Below are positions 41,560 through 53,320 of a stretch of 64,000 nt of DNA, piece by piece. The stretch's first letter is position 1. Every line of letters begins with the position of its first letter. Under the pieces are notes generated by a model. That model saw nothing but the letters and a program-made list of their open reading frames with translations. It ran no database searches and was not told the DNA's origin. The position numbers were made by a program, and so were the translations under genes. This DNA comes from Gigaspora rosea (lineage: Eukaryota; Glomeromycota; Glomeromycetes; Diversisporales; Gigasporaceae): positions 162,509 to 226,508 of the forward strand of contig QKWP01000364.1 in NCBI GenBank assembly GCA_003550325.1. The letters run 5' to 3'.

Positions 41560-43080
41560 TTGTTAATAACAAATTTATAACTATGTTTAGATTCTTTTTT
41601 ATAAAGCATATTAATAGAATTTTTTTAAAAAATCAATGCAAATTAACAATTAGCTAATGTTATAATTCTGCTTTGTAGTTTAAAATAGCATCATTAATAG
41701 AGTTAAAAATCTTAGCTAAATTATAAATATTATAAAAAAAAAATTTTAAAATAATTGCCTTAATAGATTTATTAGTTATAGCCAAAAAATAAAGAATTTT
41801 CAATAAAAATTTAAATAATAATGATAAATTTAATTAATAATTTTATTATCTCTTTTAAACATACTTCTATCTAATAAACTAATTTTAATATTACATAGAC
41901 TATTGTCCATTTTGTAACAATATGATAAATTTAATTAAAATTTTATCTCTTTTAAACATACTTCTATCTAATAAACTAATTTTAATATTATATAAACTAT
42001 TGTCCATTTTGTAACAATATAAGTTTTAATCTACTATATAATATTTTTTCAAAATTTTTGGTTGTTAAAAGATTATTTGGCAAATAACTTTTTTTAAAAT
42101 ATCAGATATGTAATTAAAGATTTACACTACTATTAAATAATTCTGACTACAAATAGGTGCTTAATTAAATCTTTTGCTATAAGATTAAATGCATGTACAA
42201 TATATCTAATACTTAATATATATAAAAATTTTGATTTTTTTTGCTAAATTAATATTTGATTCTGCATCTGTTACTATGCCAATAACCTAACAATAAGAAC
42301 TTTTTGATTATTAGTTAGAAAATTTGCAATATAATTTGTATTTGAAAAATCTAAAATATTTTAAAGAATTCTTTACTATTATTTAACAAATAAAAAATTC
42401 TATAATTTTGCTTGTTATATTAGTCCATCCATCTAAAGCTAAAAATAAATTAATAAAAATATTTTATTTTTAATATTAGCTTATTTAAATATATAAAATA
42501 GCTAAATTATAAATTAAATTAAAAAAATATAAATAAAATTATATACCTAATGTTAAATTTTTTGTACTTTTAATAATTTATATAAATTTAAATTTTCTAC
42601 AATAAAATTTTTACTAGATAATATATAAGCAGGATAAAGTCATTTTAAAAATTCAATAAAAAATGGATGCTCAATAAGTCTCCAAGAAATTCTATAGCAT
42701 ATAAATGCTTTAATAAGTGCTCTATTTATTGATTTAATACGTTTATCTGGTATAGCTATATTTTTAAGAAATTTATCTAAATTTATTTATTCATTTGAAT
42801 ATTTAATTTCACTAATACTTGATATTTTTTTACAAGAATAAACATAAATATAACTGCTTTTTTACTTCTTCAAAAACATCTACACATTTACCAATAATGT
42901 ATCTTTCTATTAATGAAAGTTTTCTAGATAAAACAACTTTTTACATATATTACAAGTTGATTTATATTAGTTTGAACTATTTTAATTGTTTGTATCTATT
43001 ATAAAATTTTCAATTGGCTTTAATAGATACTACAATAGTTTTTTAATCTATGTATTTAGCTTTTTTAAATTCTGACATAT
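41560..43080 (-). pseudogene. Decayed hAT-family transposase
   Basis: Reading the minus strand from high to low coordinates gives INRALIKAFICYRISWRLIE with HPFFIEFLK (about 42740-42620). Then comes LALDGWTNITS (about 42440), then VTDAESNINLAKKI (about 42270), then IVHAFNLIAKDLIKH (about 42190). This order (a pre-catalytic helix block, DGWT, a TDAESN-type segment, and the H..NL.KD block) is that of ZBED/hAT transposases. Stops and frame changes occur throughout and the termini were not located. It could once have mobilised the TAGRG MITEs in this window (inference). Confidence 0.55.
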
Positions 43081-44197
43081 TAGAAAATAAAATATTTAAA
43101 AAATTTCTGAATAAAAAATATTTATAAATATTATTTATAAATTTATTAAATAAAATATATAAGATAACTGTTCAAGAGTTTAAATTTTTAAAGAAGTTTT
43201 ATTTTAAGATTAGTAAAAACATATTTTTATATAGTCAAAAATTTGGTATCTTTTATATATTTTGTCTTTCTAATCTTAATCCAATTACTATTTTCTTTGT
43301 AGAGCTATTGGCATTATTATCATACTCTTATATAAATCTTTGACAGGATTATTCCTTATTATGCAATTGATTAGCATGATAATTAGAGGTAGTAATGGGG
43401 AAATCCCAATTTTTTTAAAAATTTCATATATGGTGCAGAATACTATATGGGATCCATGTTGGATTTGCAGAATTGAGTATAGTTTTTGAATTTTTTTGCG
43501 ATTAATGTCCAAAAATTTGAAGAACTTATAATTCCATATATTTCACATTTTAACTTTGGTTCTGATGCGATTTGATATATTTTTGGATACTGAACAAGTT
43601 TAGCAGGACCCCAAATAAAGTCTGAATCCACAAATAAAAATATATATATAAATCATTACTAGGAATACAATTTTTTGTTAAAATAATAATTTTTCTTATA
43701 AATTTTTAGTTATTACAAATAAAAATGCTTATATAGATTTTGATTACTTTTAAATATTTGAATTTTATAATTATTAAATTTATCAATTCAGATTTGCCTT
43801 AATTTTATCAATTTGTTTTTAAAATATTATTATATAAATATATATTGATTCCTTATCTGGTTCCTGAAACAACTACTATTCATTATAGTCATGCTCTGAT
43901 TTCATTTCTTTATAATAGTAACAAAGCAATCAAACTATATAAGCATATAAAATTTATAAGTAATGCATAATCAGGTATAAATGTGCTAAAATTTATAAGT
44001 GATCAGGTACATATGTACAAAAATTTATAAGTAAAGGTTATATACATAAAAAAAATTCATAAACAACTCATAAGAAATTCATAATCAGGTTTATAATTAT
44101 ATACTCAATAATCATCTAATATCACATAAATAATTGGCTTGAATTTTATTTAACCTTATCAAATATTAAAATAATCACTAAAATTGGAGATTTTTAC
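43081..44197. other. Intergenic with a decayed 110-residue minus-strand frame
   Basis: Between 43631 and 43288 the minus strand reads DSDFIWGPAKLVQYPKIYQI and, after a frame change, KLYSILQIQHGSHIVFCTIY. It looks like a broken coding scrap of unknown family. Elsewhere there is nothing recognisable. Confidence 0.3.
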
Positions 44198-44449
44198 CTA
44201 TATGGGGTCTTTGCTAGGAAAACCACAGTTAGAGACTATTTAGATTTTGACAATAAAATTTGAAATTGCTAGCTATCTATTAATCCAATTTGAATAAACT
44301 TTTTTTTATTTTATAAAGATTAAAAAAGCTTTATAAAGTAAAAAAAAGTTTTTTCAAATTGGATTAATAGATAGCTAGCAATTTCAAATTTTATTGTCAA
44401 AATCTAAATAGTCTCTATCTGTGGTTTTCCTAGCAAAGACCCCATATAG
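44198..44449. mobile_element. Near-perfect palindromic MITE (252 bp)
   Basis: The left arm CTATATGGGGTCTTTGCTAGG..AATTGCTAGCTATCTATTAATCC is mirrored to the right end CCCCATATAG. The arms are about 112 bases with only one or two differences, around a short A/T loop. TAC occurs on both sides (44195-44197 and 44450-44452). The near identity of the arms indicates recent origin or a folding constraint. Confidence 0.8.
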
Positions 44450-44856
44450 TACATAATATTCTTGGTATATTATTTTATACAAGAAATTAAAGTCTAGATT
44501 CCCACTTTATTAATAATAACAATTTAAAAAATTTATTTCAATGTACAGTTTGCACATTATCTCTGTACGTACGTATGACATATGTAGGTGAAATGAGAAA
44601 CAAATAAAAAGTGATCGTGCATAATATTTTTTATGTACATCAAATACTAATTAGGACTTGGCCTACTAGGTTAAAGTAGGCCGGATAATTTGTTAATACA
44701 GGCCAGATATTCTTATATTAAAATCCTGCGCAGGAGTTTTTAAATCTGTGCATCCTACGCAGGATCACATGCAGATGCTGTGTGTTGCCCATCACTAACT
44801 AGAGGTGATCCCACATGTAATATACATTAGAATGATAAAAGAGGGAATATAAGATA
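44450..44856. other. Intergenic with small inverted repeats
   Basis: No gene. ATCCTGCGCAGGA near 44723 and GCATCCTACGCAGGAT near 44750 form a palindromic cluster, and GGCCTACTAGGTTAAAGTAGGCC near 44659 is another. Probably further MITE debris. Confidence 0.4.
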
Positions 44857-44864
44857 ATAATAAC

Positions 44865-45032
44865 ATGTCAGGGTAAAACCCGCGCAGCTAGCTAGTAAAA
44901 CCCGGTTTGATCATAGGGTTTGGGTGAAATCCGCGTTAGCATAGTGTGTTTTATAGGTTAACGCAGATTTCACTCTCATGTGATCTGCATAGCGGATTTT
45001 ACTAGCTAGCTGCGCGGGTTTCACCATGTTGT
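44865..45032. mobile_element. Small MITE with 8-bp target duplication (168 bp)
   Basis: ATAATAAC lies on both sides (44857-44864 and 45033-45040). The arms share AAACCCGCGCAGCTAGCTAGTAAAA in inverted orientation. The terminal few bases are less symmetrical (ATGTCAGGG against ACAACATGG). The 8-bp duplication is consistent with hAT-type mobilisation, but an A/T-rich octamer is weak evidence alone. Confidence 0.55.
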
Positions 45033-45040
45033 ATAATAAC

Positions 45041-45416
45041 TAATAAAAGTAAATAAATAAATAAAATAAATATAGTAATGATAACTCTTGTTTTCAGTAT
45101 AACTATATGCTCTTATGCAGTTCTTTGGCATGACTATTCTTCATTATGCTAATTGATCATGATTGCATTACAATAACTAAGGGATTCCATATATTAATAT
45201 GATATTGAATAACAATAGAGAGAAAAATAAATAAATTATTGATGTTTTGGTAGTACAGAGTTTTGGTTAAAATTTCAGGTTTCAATTGAGGTTTTGGGTT
45301 TCAGTTAAGGTTAGTTTTGATAAGGTTTTTGAAGCTATAATCTGAAACTGAAACTTTTGTAATTGCCAAAAAAGGTTTTGGCACCAACTCTGACATACAT
45401 ACAATCTAAAGAACGG
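45041..45416. other. Intergenic, no gene seen
   Basis: Includes GGTTTCAATTGAGG/GGGTTTCAG..CTGAAACTGAAAC words (45280-45355) resembling a C-to-T decayed version of the TTTCGG patch at 11495-11640. Confidence 0.35.
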
Positions 45417-45424
45417 ATTATAGG

Positions 45425-46946
45425 TAGGGATGTTATCCTGCTCCAACCGGTTAGCTTGTGCTTAAAACCGGTTGGAACTCTGTTCGGAGCACATTTAAAT
45501 AAAAACCGATTTTTTGAACTTAGTTTTATAAATGCATTAATAATTATGCTTGCATAAGCAGTTTAATAAAACCTGCTATCGCTATACCTGCTTTTTGTTT
45601 TTCTTTTGGCGCTATTACTTTTTTTTTTCTTTTGGCGATCATATCGCTATTATAATACTTTCTTTTTTCTTTTGGCGATCATATCGCTATTACTTTTTAT
45701 TAAAGCAAAATACATTTAAAATATATAAATTTTTGCATTATAATGTTAATTCATCTATTCGCTGTTATTTTTTTTATCCAATTTATTAATCTTCATTACA
45801 GTCAATAATAACCCGCTTCATACCAGATCTTTAAGCAGAGACTTGCGGAGGCATTTTCTTCAGACAACCTGTTATGTATTGGGTTTATTGTATTTTTGCT
45901 TTCGAAAACATTTCTTTGCTCGGTACGCTTTATTGCAAAGATTGCAATGTCGTTTATCACCGGCTTCAGTAAGTTCATTCCAGAAAGGGCCCTTTTTTTA
46001 CTCGCTTTGGAGGATGGTTTGTTACTATAAGCGTTCCAGGTTCAAGTGCATTTTGAGATATTGAACCTGAAGAGGTAGGTTCAATTGAATCGATATGTTC
46101 TTCAAATGTATTTATTGTCTTCGTCCATCGAATAGTGAAATTCAAGTAAAAAAATATGTAAAAAAAAGAAATCGCATATTTATATTATTAATTAAAAAAA
46201 AAAAAAATTAAAATGATTAATTTTCTTCAAATTAAATTAACTTTCAATTAAAAAAAAAAGTCAAAGAAAATTGATTTTTGTTCGTTATAAGATAGTAATT
46301 TTTTATTCGTTATTTCACGCCAAATTAAATTAAAAAAAAAAAAGGTCAAAGAAAAATTGATTTTTGTTCGTTATAAAATAGAATTTTATATTCGTCATAT
46401 CACGCCACATCAAATTAAAAAAAAAAAAGTGTCAAAGAAAATTGATTTTTGTACGTTATTAAGATAATAATTTTTTTATTCGTCATTTCACGCCATATTA
46501 AAATAAAAAAAAAAAGTAAAAGAAAAATTGATTTTTGTTCGTTATAAAATAGAATTTTTTATTCGTCATATCAACGCCACATTAAAAAAAAAAAAAAAAA
46601 GTCAAAGAAAATTGATTTTGTTCGTCATAAGAAGTAATTTTTTATTCGTCATATCACGCCATATTAAATTAAAAAAAAAGAAAACTGAATTTTTTCGTCA
46701 TGAGATAGTAATTATTAACTATCGTTCAATACGTTTCGCCGATCACTAAAAATTTTCAGGTATCATATAAATGGCACATCACTAGTCATAACGATAGTCT
46801 AAATTAATATTGCTCAACCGATCTGTCAAACTAGTTTGGAGCATGATTTAATATTAAAAATCATGTGACCGCAAAAACTCGAGTTCCATTGGGTTCGGTT
46901 CCAAGCAGGGCCGAACTGAGTTTCGGCAAGCAGGATAACATCCCTA
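45425..46946. mobile_element. Non-autonomous hAT-like element (1522 bp)
   Basis: Ends are TAGGGATGTTATCCTGCT and its exact reverse complement AGCAGGATAACATCCCTA in type. A perfect 8-bp target duplication ATTATAGG flanks it (45417-45424 and 46947-46954). Both features are those of hAT elements. No transposase frame is present. The right half is a tandem array of 85-bp units, listed separately. Confidence 0.85.
46190..46712. repeat. About six 85-bp tandem units inside the hAT-like element
   Basis: Each unit has an A-run, GTCAAAGAAAATTGATTTTTGTTCGTTAT, then TTTTTTATTCGTCATATCACGCCA. Copies start near 46260, 46345, 46431, 46516 and 46601, with partial copies at both ends. The unit lengths vary with the A-run. 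Confidence 0.75.
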
Positions 46947-46954
46947 ATTATAGG

Positions 46955-47486
46955 TGACTGCATCTCATTGTAAAAACATTACCAAAAAACAAAGGTAACT
47001 CAAAAAAAGACATGGAAGATTTGGTCCAAAAACAAAGGATCATATTGCACTTGGGACTATTGTTATATGGTCTTTATTAATATGATGCTTACTTAGCTCT
47101 ATCTAACTAACTCCAAGTTACATGAAATCGAAGGACTTATGTAAATTTTAATTATAGTGGGGCTTTTTATTACGAATAAAATCAAATATGCAATATGACT
47201 AATTAAGTATCAGAGGAATTCTATGACTAGTGATGAGCAATTCATACTTATTTTTATGACTATAATTTTAGGTTCCACCATTTGAATTTCAATGATGCTT
47301 TATTATTTTTTATTAAATGCCATCACTTTTGCCGATCAATGTGCATTAAGTCCCAGATCTATTGTTTGGGTCACGTTGTTTCTTATGGCCAGGTCACATT
47401 ACCTCGTTACAACGTTGAGAAAGTGTGACCATAGGGTGGCACTAAAACTACTAACAAACACCACCATCTAACTAAAACACTATCAG
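46955..47486. other. Intergenic, no gene seen
   Basis: Less A/T-skewed than the surroundings (for example 47335-47450), with a short inverted pair GGTCACGTTG..CAACGTTGAGAAAGTGTGACC, but no frame is supported. Confidence 0.35.
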
Positions 47487-48395
47487 ATGATCAAGAAAGA
47501 AAGGTAAAGAGAAGATAAAAAGAAAGAACGTAAAGAAAAAAGAGTGAAGAAAGAAATGAGATGAAAAAATTGTGAAGAAAAAGGAATGGAAAAATCAAAG
47601 AGAAGGGACATGAAAAAAGTGCGAAGCAAAAAGGAATGGAAAAACAAAGAGAAGGGCGATGAAAAAAGTGAGAGTAAGGAAGAAAGGGAAGAGTAAAAAA
47701 GGAAAAAATAGATGAAGAAAAAAGAAAGCCAAAGAAAAAAAAAAGAGAGCGGAAGGAAAGAAAAAAAAACTAGTGGTGGGAGAAAAAAAATGAACAAGAA
47801 AGGAAAAAATAACGGGAGAGAGAAAAAAAACATGAAGAGAAGGAAAAAAAGGAGTGGAAGAAAGAAGTGCAGAAGAGAAGTAGAAAAAAGAAAAAAAAGG
47901 ACTGAAAAAGGGTAAAAAGAAGAGGGAAAGAAAAAAAATGAGAAGAGCAGGGGAATCAAAAAGCAGAAGAAAGAATAAAGAAGAAACGGAAGAAAAAAGA
48001 AGAGAAAAAGAAAAGAAGCAGGAGGAAAAAGAAGAGAAAGAAAGAAAGAAAAAAATGAGAGAAAAAAGAAAGAAAAAATGTGGGAGAAAAAAATAAAAAA
48101 TAAACCAAATAAAGAAATGCGAGAAGAAGAAAAAGAAGAAGAAAAAGAAGAGAAAGAAAAAAAGTGGGTGGTAAAAGGAAAAAAAGGAACGGGAGGGAAG
48201 AAGGAGAAAAAGGAGGAAAAAAAAGAGTGAGGGAAGGGGAAAAAAGGAGTGAGAAAGCAAAGGAGAAAAAAAGTGTGTAAAAATTGCACGAAAAAAGAAT
48301 GAAATAAAAAAACAACACGGAAAATTGGGTATGGAAAAAGGGTTGGGGCGGAAAGAAAAGGGTTGAGGCGAAAAAAAAAGTTATTTATAAGACCC
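47487..48395. repeat. 0.9 kb polypurine tract
   Basis: The plus strand is almost entirely A and G (runs such as GAAGAAAAAGAAGAAGAAAAAG), with rare T and C. Local duplications are visible, such as AAGGAATGGAAAAA.CAAAGAGAAGGG.. repeated at about 47583 and 47632. Long purine tracts can adopt triplex (H-DNA) structures. The 318- and 221-residue reverse frames rich in F, S and L arise from the composition. Confidence 0.8.
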
Positions 48396-48774
48396 CCTCG
48401 TGCTGGGAAGGCATTCATGTGTTCACATGAGCGCCTCAACTTAGAACATTCACATGTTCGTCTCTTACAATGAATAAATCATAAACAGTTGAACCTCCCA
48501 AAACTGCATCTGTCAAAACTGATAACCTGTCAAATCTGATAAAAAAAACAATCTATTCAATGTACAAATATTCTATTGAAATATACATAAAATTTTAACT
48601 AAATGAGTCTACATTGGGTTTAAAATAAACTTTATAAAAAAAAAAAAAACTTTGTAATGCGATTTAGCGAATAGCTTTACAGCTATTCTTATTCAAGTAC
48701 ATTTTAATCAAAATTTATTGATAAATAAGAACATATACTAGTATTATGATATTCCTCCAATTCTCAGATTTGAA
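48396..48774. other. Intergenic, 3' flank of the next gene
   Basis: No gene seen. It forms the downstream side of the minus-strand F-box/LRR gene. Confidence 0.35.
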
Positions 48775-50250
48775 TCAAAGTCCTGGAAAAAGTTGACCAG
48801 AATTATGGATATTGCTAATTTTACGCATCATGCTTGTCGAGTATGTACAATAACCACGACGATCTGGTCTTAAAATTTGATTAGTTTTACTGGATGCGGT
48901 TACAGTAACCATGGTTACAAATTTATCAACCTTTGTTAAAATATTAGAGGTTACTGATTCTCTATCTTCTAAAGTCAAATCATTATCGAAAATTAAGTAT
49001 TTTAGTATAGTATTTGTATGAAAGTCATCTTTTAATGCGCTTATTTCACAATCACCAGAAAAGTTTAAAAAGGTTAGTGTAGTATTTTTACGGAAAGCTT
49101 CTATTAAAGCTTTTCCAGCCTCAAAATCAAGATCAATAAAAGAAATATCTAAAAGAGTTGCGTTCATGCAAAGAGCTTTTGCTAGTGCTTTTCCTCCTTC
49201 TGAACCAAAATTATTGCTTTTACCTCCAATGCATAAAAAAATTAGAATAGTATTTTTACAAAGAGCTTCAGCTAATGCATTTCCTCCTTCATATCCAATC
49301 AGGTTAGAAGAAAGATTTAAAATTTTTAATGTAGTGTTTATACAAAGAGCTTTAGCTATTGCTTTACATCCTTCACAATCAATCTTATTATTGCTAATAT
49401 CTAAAACAGTTAAAGTGATGTTTTTGCAAAGAGCCTCTGCCAATGCCTTTCCTCCTTTGACACAAATTTGATTACCACGAATATTTAAATAAGTCAATTT
49501 AACATTCATAATAAGGGCTTCTGCAACTGCTTTTATTCCATCAGAATCAATATAATTATTACTAATATCTAAAGAAGTTAAAGTGACGTTGTCACAAAGA
49601 ATTTCTGCTAGAGCTTTAACTACGTCAGAACCAAGTCGATTATAAGAAAGATTTAAAGAAGTCAAAGTAGTATTTTTAATAAAAATATTGTCTAATCTTT
49701 GTATGACATCGGAATCAAGATAGCCCGATCCAAAGTTTAAGCAACTAATAGTGGTATTTATACAAAGATTTTCAAATATTATATTGTCAAAAGTTCCGTT
49801 AAATGTTAAATATTTAAGTTTTTTACTTGTTCTTAAGAACATTGCAATCAAAGAATCATAAACAGCATTTGCAGGTTCGTTATAATGTGTACAATAATTT
49901 TCTTTTTCACGTCCTTCATAAAGCCAATATCTAATTCCATTATACAAATCGTCAACATGTGTAGTAAAAGTTGAATAATCAAATAATGGCCTTGAATAAT
50001 TTGGAAAAATAATTTTAAAGGGGATTAATCGAGCTTGTTCATCAGCATTTAATGCCAACAAATATATTTTTATAAGTCTTGGATCACTTGAAAAATATTT
50101 TGTCGGTTCACTCCATAATATTGGTATAATAATTCTACACCATTGACGATTTACAAGAAGGCATGAAAATAAATTTTTATAATCCTTTCGGAAATTATTC
50201 TGGAGATTATTAAATATTTTTGAAAAACATTCATTTGGTAACATTATCAT
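48775..50250 (-). CDS. F-box-like / leucine-rich-repeat protein (491 aa)
   Basis: Single exon, minus strand. An F-box-like start (residues 1-50, with LFSCLLVNRQWCRIIIPILW) is followed by the family linker (RLIKIYLLALNADEQARLIPF). About nine LRR units of 28 residues lie between about residues 170 and 420. They are more diverged from one another than in the other two paralogues. The C-terminal tail of about 60 residues (ending with NIHNSGQLFPGL) is not shared with those paralogues. Likely an SCF substrate receptor by family; the target is unknown. Starts at 50250 or at the next Met (50244). A conserved TATA motif lies 39 bases upstream. A pseudogene copy with its own upstream flank lies about 4.5 kb away in the same orientation. 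Confidence 0.87.
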   Translation of the reverse strand: MIMLPNECFSKIFNNLQNNFRKDYKNLFSCLLVNRQWCRIIIPILWSEPTKYFSSDPRLIKIYLLALNADEQARLIPFKIIFPNYSRPLFDYSTFTTHVDDLYNGIRYWLYEGREKENYCTHYNEPANAVYDSLIAMFLRTSKKLKYLTFNGTFDNIIFENLCINTTISCLNFGSGYLDSDVIQRLDNIFIKNTTLTSLNLSYNRLGSDVVKALAEILCDNVTLTSLDISNNYIDSDGIKAVAEALIMNVKLTYLNIRGNQICVKGGKALAEALCKNITLTVLDISNNKIDCEGCKAIAKALCINTTLKILNLSSNLIGYEGGNALAEALCKNTILIFLCIGGKSNNFGSEGGKALAKALCMNATLLDISFIDLDFEAGKALIEAFRKNTTLTFLNFSGDCEISALKDDFHTNTILKYLIFDNDLTLEDRESVTSNILTKVDKFVTMVTVTASSKTNQILRPDRRGYCTYSTSMMRKISNIHNSGQLFPGL

Positions 50251-50289
50251 TTTAAAAATATTTTAATTTTTGAAGTATAGACGATCAAA

Positions 50290-50299
50290 TATATAACAA
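50290..50299 (-). promoter_or_regulatory. TATA-type core promoter of the second F-box/LRR gene
   Basis: TTGTTATATA on the minus strand, 39 bases before the ATG, is identical to the motif before the other two intact paralogues. The corresponding place in the pseudogene copy (about 54825-54850) lacks it, having CAACTAAAAGATTGCGCACAC aligned directly after a shortened GACGGA. Confidence 0.6.
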
Positions 50300-51314
50300 C
50301 GAAAAGACTGCACGCACATGATAGTTCTTAGGATTCACATTAACCAAATAAGGTTTGGCATAATTTTTTATTTTCTTTACTTATTTAGAAATTTAGAATT
50401 CAAATATGCTAGAATTAAAATTAGCAATGTATGGATCATTAAGTGGCGTTTCTTTCGTTTGCATCATAATTTCTAAATTAAGCAGTACATTAAATTACAC
50501 TTACGTACTGTACGTACGTACTCATCCGTTATTTATGCAGGTTTACAAATATTTTTCATGCTGCAGTTGCTGAGGTTACCGGATAATACTAATAAAGCTA
50601 AGAGCTGGCTTATGCCCGTTTTAAAAATCTTGGTTTGTCTATTATTTTGATTTATAGTTTATATTGTATGGTTTATATGGTGAGCTAAGCTAGATTTGCC
50701 GTCGCACCTTGCATATGCAATAATTTTTGCCGTGATTTGTCTATTTACACGTGAACGTACTGTAGGTTTCTCTTATGTAATCTTTCATGTTAATAGCGAG
50801 CATAAATAAAAGGAACCATATTATAATAAATTATAGTAAAAGCATTACTTTTATGCATAAATCTAAGTGAACCGATGCAAATTTTGCATATTTTCGCTAG
50901 TTATTTAGACTTTTACATTTTTCTTCTTGTGATTTTTATTGAGTTGATGAAATGTTAATCACTTATCATCAAAGATTTGTGCGAAAAATTTTTTGCAACA
51001 GTGGATAGTACACGTATATTATTTATGCTTAAAAACATTAATAATATCGAACAGTATTTCCATTAAATAATGAATTGGATTACTAAGTGGTTACTTAAAA
51101 AAAGAATATCGTAATAAATAGTATTTTGATGAATATAAGTTAAAAAAGCAAAGATGCCTATAAAATAGGCGTCAAATGATCGAATAACTCTATCCATTAA
51201 GCTCATTATAAACTTTTATCAATCCAATCTAGTAATATTCCCGTTGACAAAGAATATATTGTACATTTCGCTGACACGAAAATCTTTTTCTATTATAAAA
51301 CGTAGTAAATATTG
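50300..51314. other. Upstream region shared with the pseudogene copy
   Basis: No gene. Bases 50300-50690 align in patches with 54830-55420, for example CATAATTTCTAAATT and CTTGGTTTGTCTAT..TTTTGATTTATAGTTTATAT, showing that the duplication included the promoter side. A run of overlapping ACGTAC words (50504-50522) is noted. Confidence 0.5.
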
Positions 51315-51532
51315 AAAAGTTATTATCGAATATATTATTACGAACTTTATCAGCTATAGTTCGATAAAATACATTTTAAATTTTTCTAAATTTTTACAAA
51401 TTCTAATTATAAAAATTTAAAAAGGGTTATCTTTCGATTAGATTGATGTCTTTAAAAAAACTTTTTAAAGTTGTATTTTATCGAAACTATAATTGATAAG
51501 TTTGTAATAATTAATTCGATAATAAAACTTTT
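51315..51532. mobile_element. Palindromic MITE-like element (218 bp)
   Basis: AAAAGTTATTATCGAATATATTATTACGAACTTTATCAG.. is mirrored by ..GATAAGTTTGTAATAATTAATTCGATAATAAAACTTTT. The arms are about 85 bases with several differences. No target duplication is resolved. Confidence 0.55.
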
Positions 51533-52930
51533 AACTTATATGAAGCGTAAAAAAAATTTCATTAAAGCTTATTAAATTAGCTGAAACTAAAAATTAACTA
51601 ATCAAAGGAGATATTTAATTTCAGCAACATCAAAAAATGCCTATACTCTAAAATTTTTTTTATAACAGTAAAAAACTGTTTACCATTTCCATTTTGAACC
51701 TATTTAAGTGAATTTTGAGTTTCAAAATAACTTTAGAAAGGAATTTAAAAATTAAAACACTGCGCTATTATCTTATGCTTATCTTCTATGTAATTTCAAA
51801 GAATCTATTCTTTATATTAAATTGGATACTATGTGAATGACGGTCATATTACTGAAGCTGAAGACTTGGAATTCTATTTAGAATTTTAAAACTTACTAAC
51901 CCATTACGTGCGTATACGTGTAGTCGTTGTCGTTAGGGCCATGCTAGAATTAAAGTTAAAGCTAGTGCAGTTTTTAAAAAAAATTTGGCGGTGAAATGAG
52001 CCGTCCATATGGGCCTTAACAGATTCACTAAATTTAATCTTAAACCCCTTGTTTGATTTGTTGTTATTGGTCTGCCGAATGATTAGGGTGAATGTTTCGA
52101 TTTATTAAGGGTCTATTCTGCAAGAAGGATTTAATGAATATGCATCAAACCCATTAGACGTTCTTAAAAAAAACCCCATAGATTATTATCGTCTAATCCA
52201 TTATATTGGACAATATGCTATTTGATATTATTATTGTTAAACCTTCCACCTCAAAAATAGCATAATTAATTGTTTAATATGCCGCCTGTCAAACAATTAA
52301 ATTGTCAAATAACCTGCTCCACTATAAATATTTTCGGGGTACTAAATTTTAGCTCATATGCATGAAACGAATAAGCCCATATGCAGTGAAATAGTTGTCG
52401 GTGAAATGAACTTGTCAGCGAAATGATTGTAGGTGAAATGAAGTGATATTCGGTGAAACTACGTATCCTTAATAATTATACCGTCTTTCAAATTACTGTT
52501 ATCATGAAAATCACACATCACTTGAAATCTGGAATTTAGAAATTTAATATCATAATACAATTCTGTAATTGCTTTATATCCAATTCTAACATTACCTAAA
52601 TTCTAAGTGTGGGGTTTTTTCAAATTTTGTAAGATTTAAATATGATTGGCTATTAATTTCAATTGAAATCTACATTATTTATATTTAAAGTACTTTTACA
52701 AAACCAATAACAACACACAATAAAATAATAAAACATGTATAGTAGAAATTATTATTGCTCGATCTGCTGATTGATTTATATTAAATGAATAATTTATGGG
52801 AATTCTGTTCGCTATCAATTACAGGCTCTCTCTATCATACATATTATGATATCTATATTCTAAAAAAAATATTCCCTCAAAAACTTACCATCGCCTAATA
52901 ATAAATTACGTATTTATGGCTACCATTATC
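51533..52930. other. Intergenic with a recurring GGTGAAATGA word
   Basis: No gene is supported. GTGAAATGA or close variants recur at about 51992, 52403, 52436 and similar places nearby, together with two CATATGGGC/GCCCATATG words (52015, 52366) in opposite orientations. This may be an eroded element. Confidence 0.3.
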
Positions 52931-53195
52931 TTTGATCAAAGTTTTACAACCTTCAAAGCAGCCTTCTATTTATAAATGTTCAAAATTTTACAAAATTTTG
53001 ATAAAAAATATCTTGGCATTCACCCAATCGAATTTGATGAACTTTTTTTATTTGAATTATACAGGTTCTTACAATTTAAATAAAAAAAAGTTCATCAAAT
53101 TTGAACAAGTGGGTGTCAAAACTTTGATCAAAGTTTCACTACCTTCAATGCAATTTCCTATTCTTCAAATTTTACAAAATTTTGAACCAATTTAA
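52931..53195. repeat. Combined direct and inverted repeat
   Basis: CTTTGATCAAAGTTT..ACCTTCAA..CAAAATTTTACAAAATTTTGA occurs twice (from 52931 and 53127) as direct repeats. Between them lies an inverted pair, AATTTGATGAACTTTTTTATTT / AAATAAAAAAAAGTTCATCAAATT, around 53031-53105. The 87-residue frame spanning it is not credible. Confidence 0.55.
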
Positions 53196-53320
53196 TGGGG
53201 GGTTTTTTTTTTTTAATTCTACGAATTTCTGCAATAAATATAAAAATTTTATAGTGAAATATTATTTAACATTTGTAGAGCTATATAATCTTTGTGATAT
53301 AGCCTGGCGGATATCTATTA

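Noticed and set aside
47483-48439. 318-residue reverse-strand frame rich in F, S and L
   Set aside because: It is the pyrimidine complement of the polypurine tract; composition explains the lack of stops.
49166-49471. 101-residue plus-strand frame within the minus-strand F-box/LRR gene
   Set aside because: It is the complement of the LRR repeats; similar mirror frames occur in the other paralogues.
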